A stretch of 64,000 nucleotides of DNA from Prevotella sp. tc2-28 (GCF_900107705.1 NZ_FNRE01000008.1:1-64000); one strand, 5' to 3'. Shown: positions 7,345-17,008, numbered from the stretch's first letter. Made by a program: numbers and translations. The notes: a model not told the origin generated them from the sequence alone.

Positions 7345-10287
7345 TTAATGAAATCTCACCGTGACACCCAGCGTAAAGTTGGTAGCCTGAGGATAGGCAC
7401 TGTTAGAGTCGATGCCAGGAGTGATACCCGTAGAAGTGACTATCGAGGGATCATTACCCTTATAGGCCGTCAGCGTGAAGAGGTTCTTGGCAGTCAGGTA
7501 CACGCGCAGACTCTCTATCAGTTCACGCTTCTTCGGCACGAAGCTATAGCCCACCGTCACGTTGTCCAGCTTGAAGTAGTTGCCGTTCTCCAAGAAATAG
7601 CTGGTGATGATACCACCACTCGAGAACACGTCGGCATCGTCGGTATAAGCCGTGCGCAGAACGTTCTCCGTACCGGCACCCCTCAGTCCCATGCCATACT
7701 TGCGCATATTGAAAATCTTGTGGCCGAAGGCACCGCGGAAGAGCGTGCTCAAATCCCAGTTCTTATATCTGAACGAGTTGGTCCACGACAGGAAATGCTT
7801 CGGGGCGCCATTGCCTATGTTACGCTTCCATGCCGGGTCGGCACTGGCAGCCGCCTGTGCGTTGCCGTCGTTGTCGTAGACCAGCAGACCGCCATTCTCG
7901 TCGACACCCGCATGCTCGTAGCCATAGAACTGACCGATCTTGCCACCCTCCTCCACACGGAAGAAGAACTCACTGCTGCCAGGTCCCGGCTTCTGATAGA
8001 GGTTGAGGTAAGCCATCTGGTACACATCACTCGACAACTTGGTCAACTTCGTGTCACCCGTACTCCAGTTGATGCCCGTAGTCCACTTCAGGTCCTTCTT
8101 AGCCAGCACGTCATAGTCGATGCTAACCTCAAGACCTGTGTTCTTGGTAGTTCCCACATTCACCAGAATGGTGTTGTAGATGAACGGAGGCTGTGGTGCC
8201 GTATAGTTATAGAGCAAGTCCTTCGAACGGCGGTCGAAATACTCCACGCTACCACGCAGGCGGCTGTTCAGCGCCACGAAGTCGATACCTACGTTAAACG
8301 CCGTAGACTTCTCCCATGCCAAGTCTGGGTTCGCATTCAGCGACGGCGCATAGCCGTTCAGCCACTGGTTGTCGATATAGTACGAGCTGTAAGTGCTGTA
8401 GGTAGCCAGCGACTTATAGGCATCAAAGTCAGAACGACCCGTCACACCGTAAGACACGCGAGGCTTCAGACTCTGGAAGAAGGCGCCGACAGACTCTGCG
8501 AACGGCGTGTTCGTGATTTCCCAAGCCAGCGAACCCGAAGGGAAGCTACCCCACTTAGTGTTCGTACCGAACTTAGTGCTACCCTCGCGACGCATAGAGG
8601 CAGAAGCGAAGATGATATCATTATAGTTGTAGTTCAGTCGCCCGAAGAAACCGATGAGCGTAGACTCCGAGGAGCCAGCCCACAGATTAGCCTTACCATC
8701 CTTCAGATAGCTGCCAGAGCCAATGCCGTGATAAGACAGCGCATCATATACAAAGCCCATGTTCTCGTTGCCGCTCTGTTCCCACTTGTTACGCTCCCAG
8801 GAGTATCCCAAGACAGCCTTCAGCTGATGCTTGCCCATAGTCATCGTGTAGTTGACAAGCCACTCCAAGCGGTTAGTCCACCACTTCTGATAATTAATAC
8901 GAGCCCTACCGGCATAGCCGTTCCAATACGACTCCGACGACTTCGTCGGCGTGTAGAAGTTATCCTTCAGGTCGTTATATTGCAGCGCATAGCTCAGCGA
9001 CGTGTTCAAGTTGTGCTGCTCAAGTTGCAGGATATTCACCTTCACATCAGCATTTCCCAACAGATAGATACGGTCGCCTTGGCTCACATTCTCCCTCAAG
9101 TCATTAACGGGATTGTGAACGCCTGTCGGAGAACTGGCCTGGAAGTAAGAACCGTCAGCATTCTTGACGGGAATGGTGGGATTGGTTGTCAGCGCGGTGT
9201 CAAACAATCCGTCATTGCCCCACTCCTCATGCACCTTACGGCCTGACAGAGAGGCATTGAACTGAACATAGTTCTGCAGTACGCGCTGCTCCATCACGAA
9301 ACGTCCGCCGTACTCCTCGCGGTTGCTGACAATGTCAAGACCATTGCCCTTCTTATAGTTGACGGAGGCTCCGAAGTAGCCGTTCTTGGTAGAACTGTCG
9401 ATAGAAATGTACTGGTTCAGGTTATAGCTGGCTGAACGGGTAATCTCTTTCCACCAGTCAGTGTCGGCGCCATAGTCGGGACCACGGCGTGAACGACGGT
9501 ACTCGTCGGTAGAGAGGATATCAGGCTTTCCTTTCTGGAAGTTCAGCGCGATGTAGCTGTCGTAGGTGACGTTGGTGACACCGGCAGTGCCAGAACCTTT
9601 CTTGGTCGTAACCAGGATGACACCATTGGCACCGCGCGTACCATAGATAGCTGCCGAACCGGCATCCTTCAATACGGTGATAGACTCCACATCCTGCGTG
9701 GCAATGTTGCGCAGGTCGCCGCCAGCAATACCGTCGATGACAACCAACGGACCATTGGAGGCAGACAGCGAACCGGCACCACGCACCTGGATATCGGTCA
9801 TGGCATTAGGATTCGCGTCAGCTGACGTGGACACGTTCAGACCAGCCACCTTACCGGCTACCAGTGCCATGGGGTCGCTAGCAGCACCTTGGTTGAACTG
9901 ATCCTTGTTGATCTGCACTACGGAGCTGGAGATTTCCTTCTTAGCCAGCGAACCATAACCCACTACCACGACTTCGTTCAGCTGGGCTACGTCTTCCTTC
10001 AGTGTGATGTCCATGCCGTCCTGTGCCTTAACCTCCTGAGGTACGAAGCCTACATAGGTGATGACCAGTGTGGTGCCAGGCTTACACTGAACCTTAAAAT
10101 TACCGTCAAAGTCGGTGACGGTGCCGCCTTGAGTCCCTTTCACAACGACGCTGGCTCCGATGATGTCTTCGCCGGTATCGTCCTTCACATGACCACTAAT
10201 GGTGCTCTGTGCTGAAATGGTCAAGGTAAAAAGCATGGCCGCTGCCAGAGATAGCATACGGCGGAAAAACACTTTTCTTTGTTCCAT
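7345..10287 (-). CDS. susC: SusC-like TonB-dependent outer-membrane oligosaccharide transporter
   Basis: 980 aa. A signal peptide (to about A26) is followed by a carboxypeptidase-D-like regulatory domain (about residues 29-105), a plug domain containing VVIDGIAGGDLRNI and VLKDAGSAAIYGTRGANGV, and a C-terminal beta-barrel ending in FTLGVTVRFH with the terminal aromatic residue expected for barrel insertion. It imports malto-oligosaccharides with energy from TonB. It follows the GH97 gene by 49 bp and precedes susD by 22 bp. Confidence 0.97.
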   Translation of the reverse strand: MEQRKVFFRRMLSLAAAMLFTLTISAQSTISGHVKDDTGEDIIGASVVVKGTQGGTVTDFDGNFKVQCKPGTTLVITYVGFVPQEVKAQDGMDITLKEDVAQLNEVVVVGYGSLAKKEISSSVVQINKDQFNQGAASDPMALVAGKVAGLNVSTSADANPNAMTDIQVRGAGSLSASNGPLVVIDGIAGGDLRNIATQDVESITVLKDAGSAAIYGTRGANGVILVTTKKGSGTAGVTNVTYDSYIALNFQKGKPDILSTDEYRRSRRGPDYGADTDWWKEITRSASYNLNQYISIDSSTKNGYFGASVNYKKGNGLDIVSNREEYGGRFVMEQRVLQNYVQFNASLSGRKVHEEWGNDGLFDTALTTNPTIPVKNADGSYFQASSPTGVHNPVNDLRENVSQGDRIYLLGNADVKVNILQLEQHNLNTSLSYALQYNDLKDNFYTPTKSSESYWNGYAGRARINYQKWWTNRLEWLVNYTMTMGKHQLKAVLGYSWERNKWEQSGNENMGFVYDALSYHGIGSGSYLKDGKANLWAGSSESTLIGFFGRLNYNYNDIIFASASMRREGSTKFGTNTKWGSFPSGSLAWEITNTPFAESVGAFFQSLKPRVSYGVTGRSDFDAYKSLATYSTYSSYYIDNQWLNGYAPSLNANPDLAWEKSTAFNVGIDFVALNSRLRGSVEYFDRRSKDLLYNYTAPQPPFIYNTILVNVGTTKNTGLEVSIDYDVLAKKDLKWTTGINWSTGDTKLTKLSSDVYQMAYLNLYQKPGPGSSEFFFRVEEGGKIGQFYGYEHAGVDENGGLLVYDNDGNAQAAASADPAWKRNIGNGAPKHFLSWTNSFRYKNWDLSTLFRGAFGHKIFNMRKYGMGLRGAGTENVLRTAYTDDADVFSSGGIITSYFLENGNYFKLDNVTVGYSFVPKKRELIESLRVYLTAKNLFTLTAYKGNDPSIVTSTGITPGIDSNSAYPQATNFTLGVTVRFH

Positions 10288-10336
10288 TTTTACGATATTT
10301 TAAGTTATTAATAAGAGATAATAATTCTCACTTTTT

Positions 10337-12325
10337 TCATTTTTTCCTTGGCTCAATCCTGACTGCTGCACCGCCGCTGCGTGCCAGGTTCAGTATGAGT
10401 TCATGCTGACTGGTAACGTCCAACTGACGGATGGTCATCGTATAGGGATTGTGCTCGTAGTCTGCGTCAGGACCGTCCTCATAGATGATAGCACGGTATG
10501 ACTTGTCGGCATCCAGGAAATCCATACTGACGCGAAGTGTGCGGGCCTCCTCATTGGTGATGCTGCCGATAAACCAGCGATCGCCGTTTCCTTCCTTGCG
10601 GGCTACCGTCACATATTGACCTATCTCACCGTTGGGTACCAGCGTCTTGCTCCATGTCGTAGGACAACTCTCGATGAATGAGAGTGCAGGCTGACCTTCG
10701 TAGTTCTCTATGGCATCGGCAGCCATCTGCAACGGACTGTAGATCACCACAAACTCACCGAGTTGCTTGGCAAGTGTGCTGTGGGGATGTGTTCCCTTCA
10801 CCACTTCCGAGAAATTGAAGATAGCGGGGGTGAAGTCTGTAGGACCAGCCAGACAACGCGTGAAGGGCAGGGTGACGGTATGAGCCGGAGGATTACCACC
10901 CCTTCTGTCCCAAGCGTTGTACTCTTGTCCGCGCACGCCTTCCTGTGTCATCAGGTTGGGCCATGTGCGCTGGATGCCGGTAGGCATGGCTGGCTCGTGA
11001 TTGTCAATCATGATGTGGTACTTGGCGGCGGTCTCAATCACCTTGCGGTAGTGGCGGATGCCATACTGTGACTTAGCCAGTTCCTTGCCATCGAACAGTT
11101 GGCCTACATAGCCCGTCTTCACAGCACGGATACCCAACCGACTGAACCAGGCGAAGGCCGAATCCATCTGTTGCTCGAGCAGACGACTGTTGCCCCATGT
11201 CTCCATATGACCGATGAAGCGAACGCCCTTTGAAGCTCCATAACGACAGACCTCTTCCATATCGAAATCGGGATAGGTTTTCAGGTATGAGACTTGCTCT
11301 CCCTCGCCCCATCCAGGGTTCCAGCCTTCAGCCAATACGCCACTGAATCCATGACGAGCGGCAAAATCCATATATCGTTTTACGTTTTGTGTGGTTGCAC
11401 CATGTGTGGGACCCATCTCCCACGTGTTCTGCTTCTTGTGAATGCTCCACCAGATACCTATATAGCGACCTGGCTCTATCCATGAGGTATCTGTAATCTT
11501 TGAAGGTTCATTCAAGTTCAGCATCAGTCGTGACGTCATCAGTTCACCTGCGGTCTTACCTATTATAATAGTACGCCAGGGGGTTTTCGTCGTCCCCTCG
11601 CCATACACCTTTACACCGTTTTGCCAAGGACTTAGTGCCGTCAGCAGTCTGACTGCACCATTCTCAGCCTGTCGCGGAGTCAGGTTGATACTGGCATAAT
11701 CCTCCAGTGCTGCTTCGTGTATGGCTAAAAACAGGTCACGCTCATATTCTATAGTTAGCGGCGTGCATACGGTATCCTTCTGGCTAAGTAAATCAGAAGT
11801 ATAAATGCCTTCGAAATAAGCGGTGCGATTGGTAGGAATTGACCAAGCCTTGGCGTCGTGCGCCAAGGTAATCTCGGTCAATTCATCCTGGATAACAAAT
11901 TTCTCACCTTTTTGATTAGGCAGTATGTAACGGAAACCGACTCCATCATCGAATACGCGGAACACGACATCCATGCGTCGGCCATTTTTCTCCTTGAAAT
12001 TCACCGTCAGTTCGTTATAGTGATTGCGCACGCGCTCGTCCTCTCCCCAAGGCTGTACCCAGGTATCATCCTTCGAATCGCTGTGCTTGCCAGTCATCGT
12101 AACGTGATTGCCCAACTGGCTGTCGCCTAACAGGAAGCCGAGGTGCGAAGGGGTTACCAGCGTTTTTTCACCATACTTTACCGAGTAGTATGCTTTGCCG
12201 GTCTTTACCCCAACAGCGACCATCACGGTGCCGTTGGGGGAAGTAACCAAGAGTTCCTTTGCCTGAACAGTGGCAAAGCAACAACTACAAAATAAAACTA
12301 CTATACTAACTAACTTCTTATACAT
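10337..12325 (-). CDS. susB: GH97 alpha-glucosidase (SusB-like)
   Basis: 662 aa from the Met at 12325. A longer reading from 12391 is unlikely because a TAnnTTTG promoter element lies at 12365-12372. The signal peptide runs to about VQA. GH97 features are visible: an N-terminal beta-sandwich, an (alpha/beta)8 barrel with LAEGWNPGWG and IDNHEP, and QEGVRGQEYNAW, where catalytic and calcium-binding glutamates of SusB lie. The enzyme removes glucose from malto-oligosaccharides by inversion in the periplasm. It is the first gene of the minus-strand sus operon and is divergent from the SusR-like regulator. Confidence 0.93.
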   Translation of the reverse strand: MYKKLVSIVVLFCSCCFATVQAKELLVTSPNGTVMVAVGVKTGKAYYSVKYGEKTLVTPSHLGFLLGDSQLGNHVTMTGKHSDSKDDTWVQPWGEDERVRNHYNELTVNFKEKNGRRMDVVFRVFDDGVGFRYILPNQKGEKFVIQDELTEITLAHDAKAWSIPTNRTAYFEGIYTSDLLSQKDTVCTPLTIEYERDLFLAIHEAALEDYASINLTPRQAENGAVRLLTALSPWQNGVKVYGEGTTKTPWRTIIIGKTAGELMTSRLMLNLNEPSKITDTSWIEPGRYIGIWWSIHKKQNTWEMGPTHGATTQNVKRYMDFAARHGFSGVLAEGWNPGWGEGEQVSYLKTYPDFDMEEVCRYGASKGVRFIGHMETWGNSRLLEQQMDSAFAWFSRLGIRAVKTGYVGQLFDGKELAKSQYGIRHYRKVIETAAKYHIMIDNHEPAMPTGIQRTWPNLMTQEGVRGQEYNAWDRRGGNPPAHTVTLPFTRCLAGPTDFTPAIFNFSEVVKGTHPHSTLAKQLGEFVVIYSPLQMAADAIENYEGQPALSFIESCPTTWSKTLVPNGEIGQYVTVARKEGNGDRWFIGSITNEEARTLRVSMDFLDADKSYRAIIYEDGPDADYEHNPYTMTIRQLDVTSQHELILNLARSGGAAVRIEPRKK

Positions 12326-12364
12326 ATTGAAACATTGTTTAGGTGTTGTTTTCAGTTTCGACTG

Positions 12365-12396
12365 CAAAAGTAGCGGGTATTTCATGGACAAGCAAG
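12365..12396 (-). promoter_or_regulatory. promoter of the sus operon
   Basis: On the minus strand the -7 box is TACTTTTG (12365-12372), with CTTG (12393-12396) 20 bases upstream in the -33 position. The susB ATG is 39 nt downstream. It matches the Bacteroidetes pattern TTTG-N19/20-TAnnTTTG apart from one -33 base. Confidence 0.75.
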
Positions 12397-12431
12397 TCGG
12401 CCTAACAAAAATCTAAATAATCAAAAACGTA

Positions 12432-12462
12432 ACTTGTTGGTTATTAGAAGTTTTACTTGTTG
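12432..12462. promoter_or_regulatory. direct repeat between divergent sus promoters (candidate regulator site)
   Basis: ACTTGTTG occurs at 12432-12439 and again at 12455-12462, a 23-bp period, close to two helical turns. It lies about 60 bp upstream of the susB -7 box and about 95 bp upstream of the susR -7 box. The position suits an activator of both genes. The link to the SusR-like protein is inferred from location only. Confidence 0.35.
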
Positions 12463-12532
12463 ACACTATGCTTAAAATCAAAACTTTTGCAAGCCGTATT
12501 AAGGTATTTTCGGCTATTTTTGCGGCTTCCTG

Positions 12533-12564
12533 TTTGGTGGTTTCAATAAAAAAAACTACCTTTG
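12533..12564 (+). promoter_or_regulatory. promoter of the SusR-like gene
   Basis: TTTG (12533-12536), 20 bases, TACCTTTG (12557-12564): a perfect Bacteroidetes promoter. The ATG at 12598 is 33 nt downstream. A TTG codon at 12562 overlaps the -7 box and cannot be the start. Confidence 0.85.
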
Positions 12565-12597
12565 TCATCGAATACAAAGACTAAAAGCAGCAAAGCT

Positions 12598-14232
12598 ATG
12601 AAACATCTATCGGTCATCCTTTTTACAATGCTAATTATCACGGCATGTGGAAGACAGTCTGCCAACACGGAGACGAGTAGGTTCTACGACACGCTGGACA
12701 GTCTGATAGCGCACCATGACGAACTCGTGGCGGCGAAGGAGGCGCAAATCAAGTCGCTTGCCGGTAGCACTCACGGGATAGCACTCACACCAGAACAGAC
12801 GTTCGACCTCAATGTGCGTCTTTATGACGAGTACCTCGCTTTTCGTTTCGATTCCGCTTTCCATTACATAGACCTTAATTTAAAAAGCCCCTTGGCTGCC
12901 AACGACCCTGAGCGCTATGCCATCAGTGCCATCCGCATGGCTCACATCCTCAGCGTGTCGGGTATCTTCAACAATGCCCGACTGCTGCTGCATAGTATCC
13001 AATTGACCAAACTGTCTACCGAAACGCGCGTAGCCTATTATAACCAACAAGCCGAGCTAAACCTCTACCGATCGGAGATGGCACAATACACGCCATATTT
13101 CATGGATTATATCGACAGTGCACAGTACTATCGGCAGCTATTGTTGCAGATTGCTCCCAAAGAGTCGTTTGAATATATGACCAGCCGCGCCAGTTTTACC
13201 TGCGAACAAGGTGATGTGGAAGGGGCTATCCGTCAGTATGAGCACTATCTGCCCACGCTAAAGATGGGAGACCGCCGCTATAGTATCGTAGCCAGCACAT
13301 TAGCCTATTTCTATTGGAAAAGCGGACAGCCTCAACAACAAGAGCATTACTTGCTCCTCTCGGCTATCTGCGACATGCGGGGGGCCATTCTCGAGAACAA
13401 CGCCTTGCGTGAACTGGCTTCCATCCTAATGGAACGTGGAGAACACCAACGGGCTTACCGATACTTGCAGCGGGCCAGCAACGATGCACAGCAATATGGC
13501 AGCAGACTACGCAGCATGCAGGTGGCGCGGATGGCACCAATCATCACCAAGGCCTACGACACCGAACGGGAACTTGCCCAGCAACGCACTAACCGACTCC
13601 TGACCATTCTGGCCATTATAGCCCTGTCGCTGGCAGCATCCATACTCTTTACCATCTGGCTGCTACGCAAGCACCGCGTGGCCAACAGGAAGATCAGACA
13701 GATGTATGAAGTATTGTCGCATCACAACGAACAAATACAGGCGATGAACAATGAGATGAAGGAGGCCAATCGCATCAAGGACGAGTATATAGGGCGATTC
13801 CTGGAGCTGTGCAGCGCCTTCATTTATCAAGGGGAAGAGCGTATCAAGAAACTTAACCGACTGGCACGTGAGCATAAGCTGGAAGACCTCTATGCCGAGA
13901 TCAAAAGCAACACACCCGTTACAGAGGGTATTCGCATGTTCCACCAAAACTTCGACACCGCCTTCTTGAATATCTATCCTCATTTTATCAGCGAGGTAAA
14001 CAGCCTGATGAATGAGGAGAATGCCTTCGAGGTGAGTGAAGACTCGAAGAAACTGACCACCGAACTGCGCGTGCTGGCGCTCATTCGATTGGGTATCACC
14101 GATAACCAGAAGATTGCCGACATCCTACGTTCGAGCATCACCACCATCTATACTTACCGCTCAAAGATGAAGGCTCGAGCCCGCGACAAGGAAGCCTTCG
14201 AGGACAACGTGCGCCGCATAGCAACGTATTGA
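12598..14232 (+). CDS. susR: SusR-like membrane regulator of starch utilisation
   Basis: 544 aa from ATG 12598. The N-terminus ends LIITAC with C17, so a lipoprotein-type or uncleaved signal. Residues about 25-325 are helical and TPR-like and would lie in the periplasm. One membrane helix follows (about 331-353, LLTILAIIALSLAASILFTI), then a charged coiled coil and a C-terminal helix-turn-helix region (VLALIRLGITDNQKIADILRSS, YTYRSKMKARA). This is the layout of Bacteroides SusR, a maltose-responsive activator embedded in the membrane. The gene is divergent from susB with back-to-back promoters, as expected for the local activator. The exact DNA target is not known from the sequence. Confidence 0.85.
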   Translation: MKHLSVILFTMLIITACGRQSANTETSRFYDTLDSLIAHHDELVAAKEAQIKSLAGSTHGIALTPEQTFDLNVRLYDEYLAFRFDSAFHYIDLNLKSPLAANDPERYAISAIRMAHILSVSGIFNNARLLLHSIQLTKLSTETRVAYYNQQAELNLYRSEMAQYTPYFMDYIDSAQYYRQLLLQIAPKESFEYMTSRASFTCEQGDVEGAIRQYEHYLPTLKMGDRRYSIVASTLAYFYWKSGQPQQQEHYLLLSAICDMRGAILENNALRELASILMERGEHQRAYRYLQRASNDAQQYGSRLRSMQVARMAPIITKAYDTERELAQQRTNRLLTILAIIALSLAASILFTIWLLRKHRVANRKIRQMYEVLSHHNEQIQAMNNEMKEANRIKDEYIGRFLELCSAFIYQGEERIKKLNRLAREHKLEDLYAEIKSNTPVTEGIRMFHQNFDTAFLNIYPHFISEVNSLMNEENAFEVSEDSKKLTTELRVLALIRLGITDNQKIADILRSSITTIYTYRSKMKARARDKEAFEDNVRRIATY

Positions 14233-14305
14233 GAACGGAGCATTAGTTACTGGGACTTGTTTCACTCAGTCATAAAGTGTTCTTTCTGGTGCAAATAAGG
14301 AGCAC

Positions 14306-14439
14306 TTATTACAAAATAACCCAAGGTTATGGGAAAAGAACCTTGGGTATTAATAGTAGCCGGGAGTCCGTAGGCTTCGGACGCTCAGTCCGAGCCGAGC
14401 GGACTGGCAGTCCGTCGGGACGGACTAAATATTAGCCAA
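14306..14439 (+). repeat. 134-bp hairpin-rich repeat, copy B
   Basis: Same length and orientation as 155-288, with about 8 mismatches by eye. The first stem is 10 bp here, and three AGTCCG/CGGACT stems follow. It lies between the convergent ends of the SusR-like gene and menD. Its right edge (14425-14439) encodes the last four residues (LANI) and the TAG stop of menD. It could act as a bidirectional terminator. Confidence 0.85.
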
Positions 14440-15981
14440 CGACTGATAATACCCCTGTAAAGCCATTTGGTCATCAGCAGGATTGGTGAAGACCTCGAGC
14501 AGCATGGGGGTGTCGCTCTCTTGACGGACAAGGGTGGCGATGCCCTTTTGCACTTCTTCCGTGTTGGTAGCCTTCAGGTAGTGCACATGATGCTGCATGC
14601 AGATGCCCTCAGCGGAGGTATGATGCTCGGCAGCTACCAACTTGTCGCGGGCAGGACTCTGGTCGAGGCCTGGCAGCATGTGGAAGATGCCGCCCTTGCC
14701 ATTGTTCAGCAGCAGGATGCGCAGGTTGCCGCGCAGGTTCTGGTTCCACAGGGCATTCTGGTCGTAGAAGAAACTGAGGTCGCCAATGACGCAAAACACC
14801 TTCTCGTCGGTGACACAAGAGAAGCCTGCTGCCGTACTGAGCGAGCCCTCGATGCCATTGACGCCACGATTGCACCAGACAGGATGCCTGGCATAGATAT
14901 TCGCCAGGCGAATAGCGCTGCTGTTGGCATAATGGGTGAGCGGTGAGAGGTGAGAGGTAAGCGGTGAGATGTAACGCTCGAAGTACTTCACCGCCGCCAT
15001 TTCAGAATAGACAGGGTCGTAGGTCTCAGCATGGCGACGAACACGAGTCAGCAAGTCGTCCCATAGCTGAACAAAGGGATGGGGCTGTTGTTCCAGCATG
15101 AAGCGCACCTGATCGGCCACAACAGCACCGTCGCCCACAATGACATGCGTCAGATTCATGAAGGTGTCCGTCACCGCACCGGTCTCGTTGACCACCCACG
15201 TCTCCTTAGCTTTCCGCAGGAAATGCTTCAGGCGCTTGCTGACAATGCTTCCACCGATATACAAGACGAAGTCGGGCACATAGCGCTCGTCGTCCGCCAC
15301 CATAGAGACCGCCTCGTCGAGGTTGGGGTTCATGGGTTGACCGGCAATGAGCATCGGGCGCTCAGCCTGCATGAACATGCGGACGACATGCGACAACACA
15401 TGAGGCTGGACATCAGCAGGGGTGAGCGTTATCTTCCGCTCAACGGGCAACGACGCCACCGTGAAGTGGAACAACGGTTCGGTGATGGGCACATTGATAT
15501 GCACGGGCGCATTACGGACAACCAGCGCCTCGTTGACCAGACGGTTGCAAAACCACCGTTCTTCCTCATTGCGAGGCTCGGGCAGTGACACCGCCTTAGC
15601 CACAAAACGCCCTAAGGCATCCGGCTGGGGCAATGTCTGTCCGTCCAGCTGGTCAATCCACTGAGCCGGTCGGTCGGCACTGATGACGACGACACGACGA
15701 TGCTGATAATAAGCCTCGGCAACGGCAGGTGCCAGGTTCAGCAATGCCGTCCCGCTAGTCACACAGACCGCTACGGGTTCGTTCAGACACTGTGCCATGC
15801 CCAAGGCGTAGAAGCCCGCCGAGCGCTCGTCGGTAACGGGGAAGCACCGGATGGCAGGACACTCGTTCAGATTATGGACAATAGCGCCATTGCGCGAACC
15901 GGGGCAGACCACCGCATGGCGAACGCCGTGAGCCACGAGCAGGGCAGTCAATATGTTTACATGCTCTTTATTACTGTACAT
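14425..15981 (-). CDS. menD: MenD, SEPHCHC synthase (menaquinone biosynthesis)
   Basis: 518 aa ThDP-dependent enzyme that joins 2-oxoglutarate-derived succinic semialdehyde to isochorismate. Visible family segments include VVCPGSRNGAIVHNL at the start, the CVTSGTALLNLAPAVAEAYY and ISADRP region, and the ThDP/Mg region WCNRGVNGIEGSLSTAAGFS with VIGDLSFFYDQNALWNQ. It overlaps menF by 11 bp and is translated after it. Two oddities: an in-frame run of five 7-bp units at 14934-14968 encodes SPLTSHLSPLT in a linker, and the last four residues and stop lie inside repeat copy B. menB, menC and menE are not next to it. Confidence 0.95.
   Translation of the reverse strand: MYSNKEHVNILTALLVAHGVRHAVVCPGSRNGAIVHNLNECPAIRCFPVTDERSAGFYALGMAQCLNEPVAVCVTSGTALLNLAPAVAEAYYQHRRVVVISADRPAQWIDQLDGQTLPQPDALGRFVAKAVSLPEPRNEEERWFCNRLVNEALVVRNAPVHINVPITEPLFHFTVASLPVERKITLTPADVQPHVLSHVVRMFMQAERPMLIAGQPMNPNLDEAVSMVADDERYVPDFVLYIGGSIVSKRLKHFLRKAKETWVVNETGAVTDTFMNLTHVIVGDGAVVADQVRFMLEQQPHPFVQLWDDLLTRVRRHAETYDPVYSEMAAVKYFERYISPLTSHLSPLTHYANSSAIRLANIYARHPVWCNRGVNGIEGSLSTAAGFSCVTDEKVFCVIGDLSFFYDQNALWNQNLRGNLRILLLNNGKGGIFHMLPGLDQSPARDKLVAAEHHTSAEGICMQHHVHYLKATNTEEVQKGIATLVRQESDTPMLLEVFTNPADDQMALQGYYQSLANI
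14934..14968 (-). repeat. 7-bp tandem repeat (CTCACCN-type) inside menD, five units
   Basis: Plus-strand units are GGGTGAG, CGGTGAG, AGGTGAG, AGGTAAG and CGGTGAG. On the coding strand they read as TCTCACC-type units and encode SPLTSHLSPLT. The same unit occurs in two other minus-strand genes (30641-30668, 36911-36938). Confidence 0.85.
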
Positions 15982-17008
15982 GATGATGAAATAAGCATCG
16001 GATAGTATCTAACTTCGTTTCCGTCTCTTGCCACTCCAGTTCTTCCACACTGTCCTTCAGCAGTCCGCCACCGGCATAGAGTCGATAGCCATCACGAAAG
16101 AGCTGCATACAGCGCAGCGTGACGAAGAGATGAGTCTGACGATGCAAGAACAGCGGTCCCAGGAATCCACTATAATAGGAACGGTCGTGATGCTCGTTCT
16201 GCCGGATAAAGCGGAAAGCCTCCTGCTTGGGGAGTCCACAGACCGCAGGGGTGGGATGAAGCGCCTGCAGCAAATCGCCCACCACGGACTCGTCGGGCAG
16301 TGAGAACAGGAAATCGCTGCGCAGATGGGCAAGATGTCCGGCGCGTGCCGTTCGCGGTCCCTCTTCGGTGAAATCGTGGGTGAACTGCTCCAGTTGGTGT
16401 GTGATATAAGTAGCCACATAGCGCTGTTCCTGAATATTCTTGTCACTCCACCGCAGTTCCTCCTCATATTTCATCGTACCCGCAAGGGCGATGGTCTGCC
16501 ACCGGTGGTCCTTCCCTGCCAGCAGGATCTCGGGCGTTGCGGCAAGCCATAATCCGCTTTGAGGGGTATAGACCAGACAGATCATCATGCGGGGATAGCG
16601 CTCACAAGCCCGTTGGAACAACTGCAGCGGCGTCTCGTCGCCAGTACGAGGGAGTTCGATGCTACGCGACAGTACCAACTTCTGGAAACTGTGATTACAA
16701 AGCTGCGCATGGAAATTGGCAAAATTCATGTGGTAATCGGTATGGACACCCTTGTCTAATGCCGTCAGACCGTGCGTGTCCACCAGATCAGACAAACCGT
16801 CCAGATCTGTCAGGTCACTCGTAACCTCATCAGCCCTGATGAGCAACAGCGGATGGCTGGGCGACACCGCAAAGGGAGCCATGACAAAGCCTTGCTGCCC
16901 CGAAAGTTCATTGCACGCCATCAGTTCTTGGGGCACTCCTGTAGTCTGCACAACTAGCGTACACCGCTTCTCGTATGGCAGGCGGAACAATGCAAAACTC
17001 CTCATCAT
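15971..17008 (-). CDS. menF: isochorismate synthase (MenF)
   Basis: 345 aa chorismate-binding family enzyme that converts chorismate to isochorismate, the first committed menaquinone step. C-terminal family segments include ATPEILLAG, IALAGTMKYEEELRWS, HPTPAVCGLPKQEAF and YAGGGLLKDSVEELEWQETE.KL, which holds the metal-binding glutamates. It is somewhat shorter than E. coli MenF because the N-terminal half is reduced. Its start overlaps the stop of the thioesterase gene by 4 bp (ATGA), and its end overlaps menD by 11 bp, so the three are translationally coupled. Confidence 0.93.
   Translation of the reverse strand: MMRSFALFRLPYEKRCTLVVQTTGVPQELMACNELSGQQGFVMAPFAVSPSHPLLLIRADEVTSDLTDLDGLSDLVDTHGLTALDKGVHTDYHMNFANFHAQLCNHSFQKLVLSRSIELPRTGDETPLQLFQRACERYPRMMICLVYTPQSGLWLAATPEILLAGKDHRWQTIALAGTMKYEEELRWSDKNIQEQRYVATYITHQLEQFTHDFTEEGPRTARAGHLAHLRSDFLFSLPDESVVGDLLQALHPTPAVCGLPKQEAFRFIRQNEHHDRSYYSGFLGPLFLHRQTHLFVTLRCMQLFRDGYRLYAGGGLLKDSVEELEWQETETKLDTIRCLFHHHVQ

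Noticed and set aside
7348..9246. 632-codon open frame on the plus strand
   Set aside because: It lies entirely opposite susC, which is unmistakable; the translated text has no domain pattern.
155..14439. Sus locus as a composite transposon
   Set aside because: No transposase or integrase lies within or next to the repeats, and the repeats have no terminal inverted repeats or visible target duplications.
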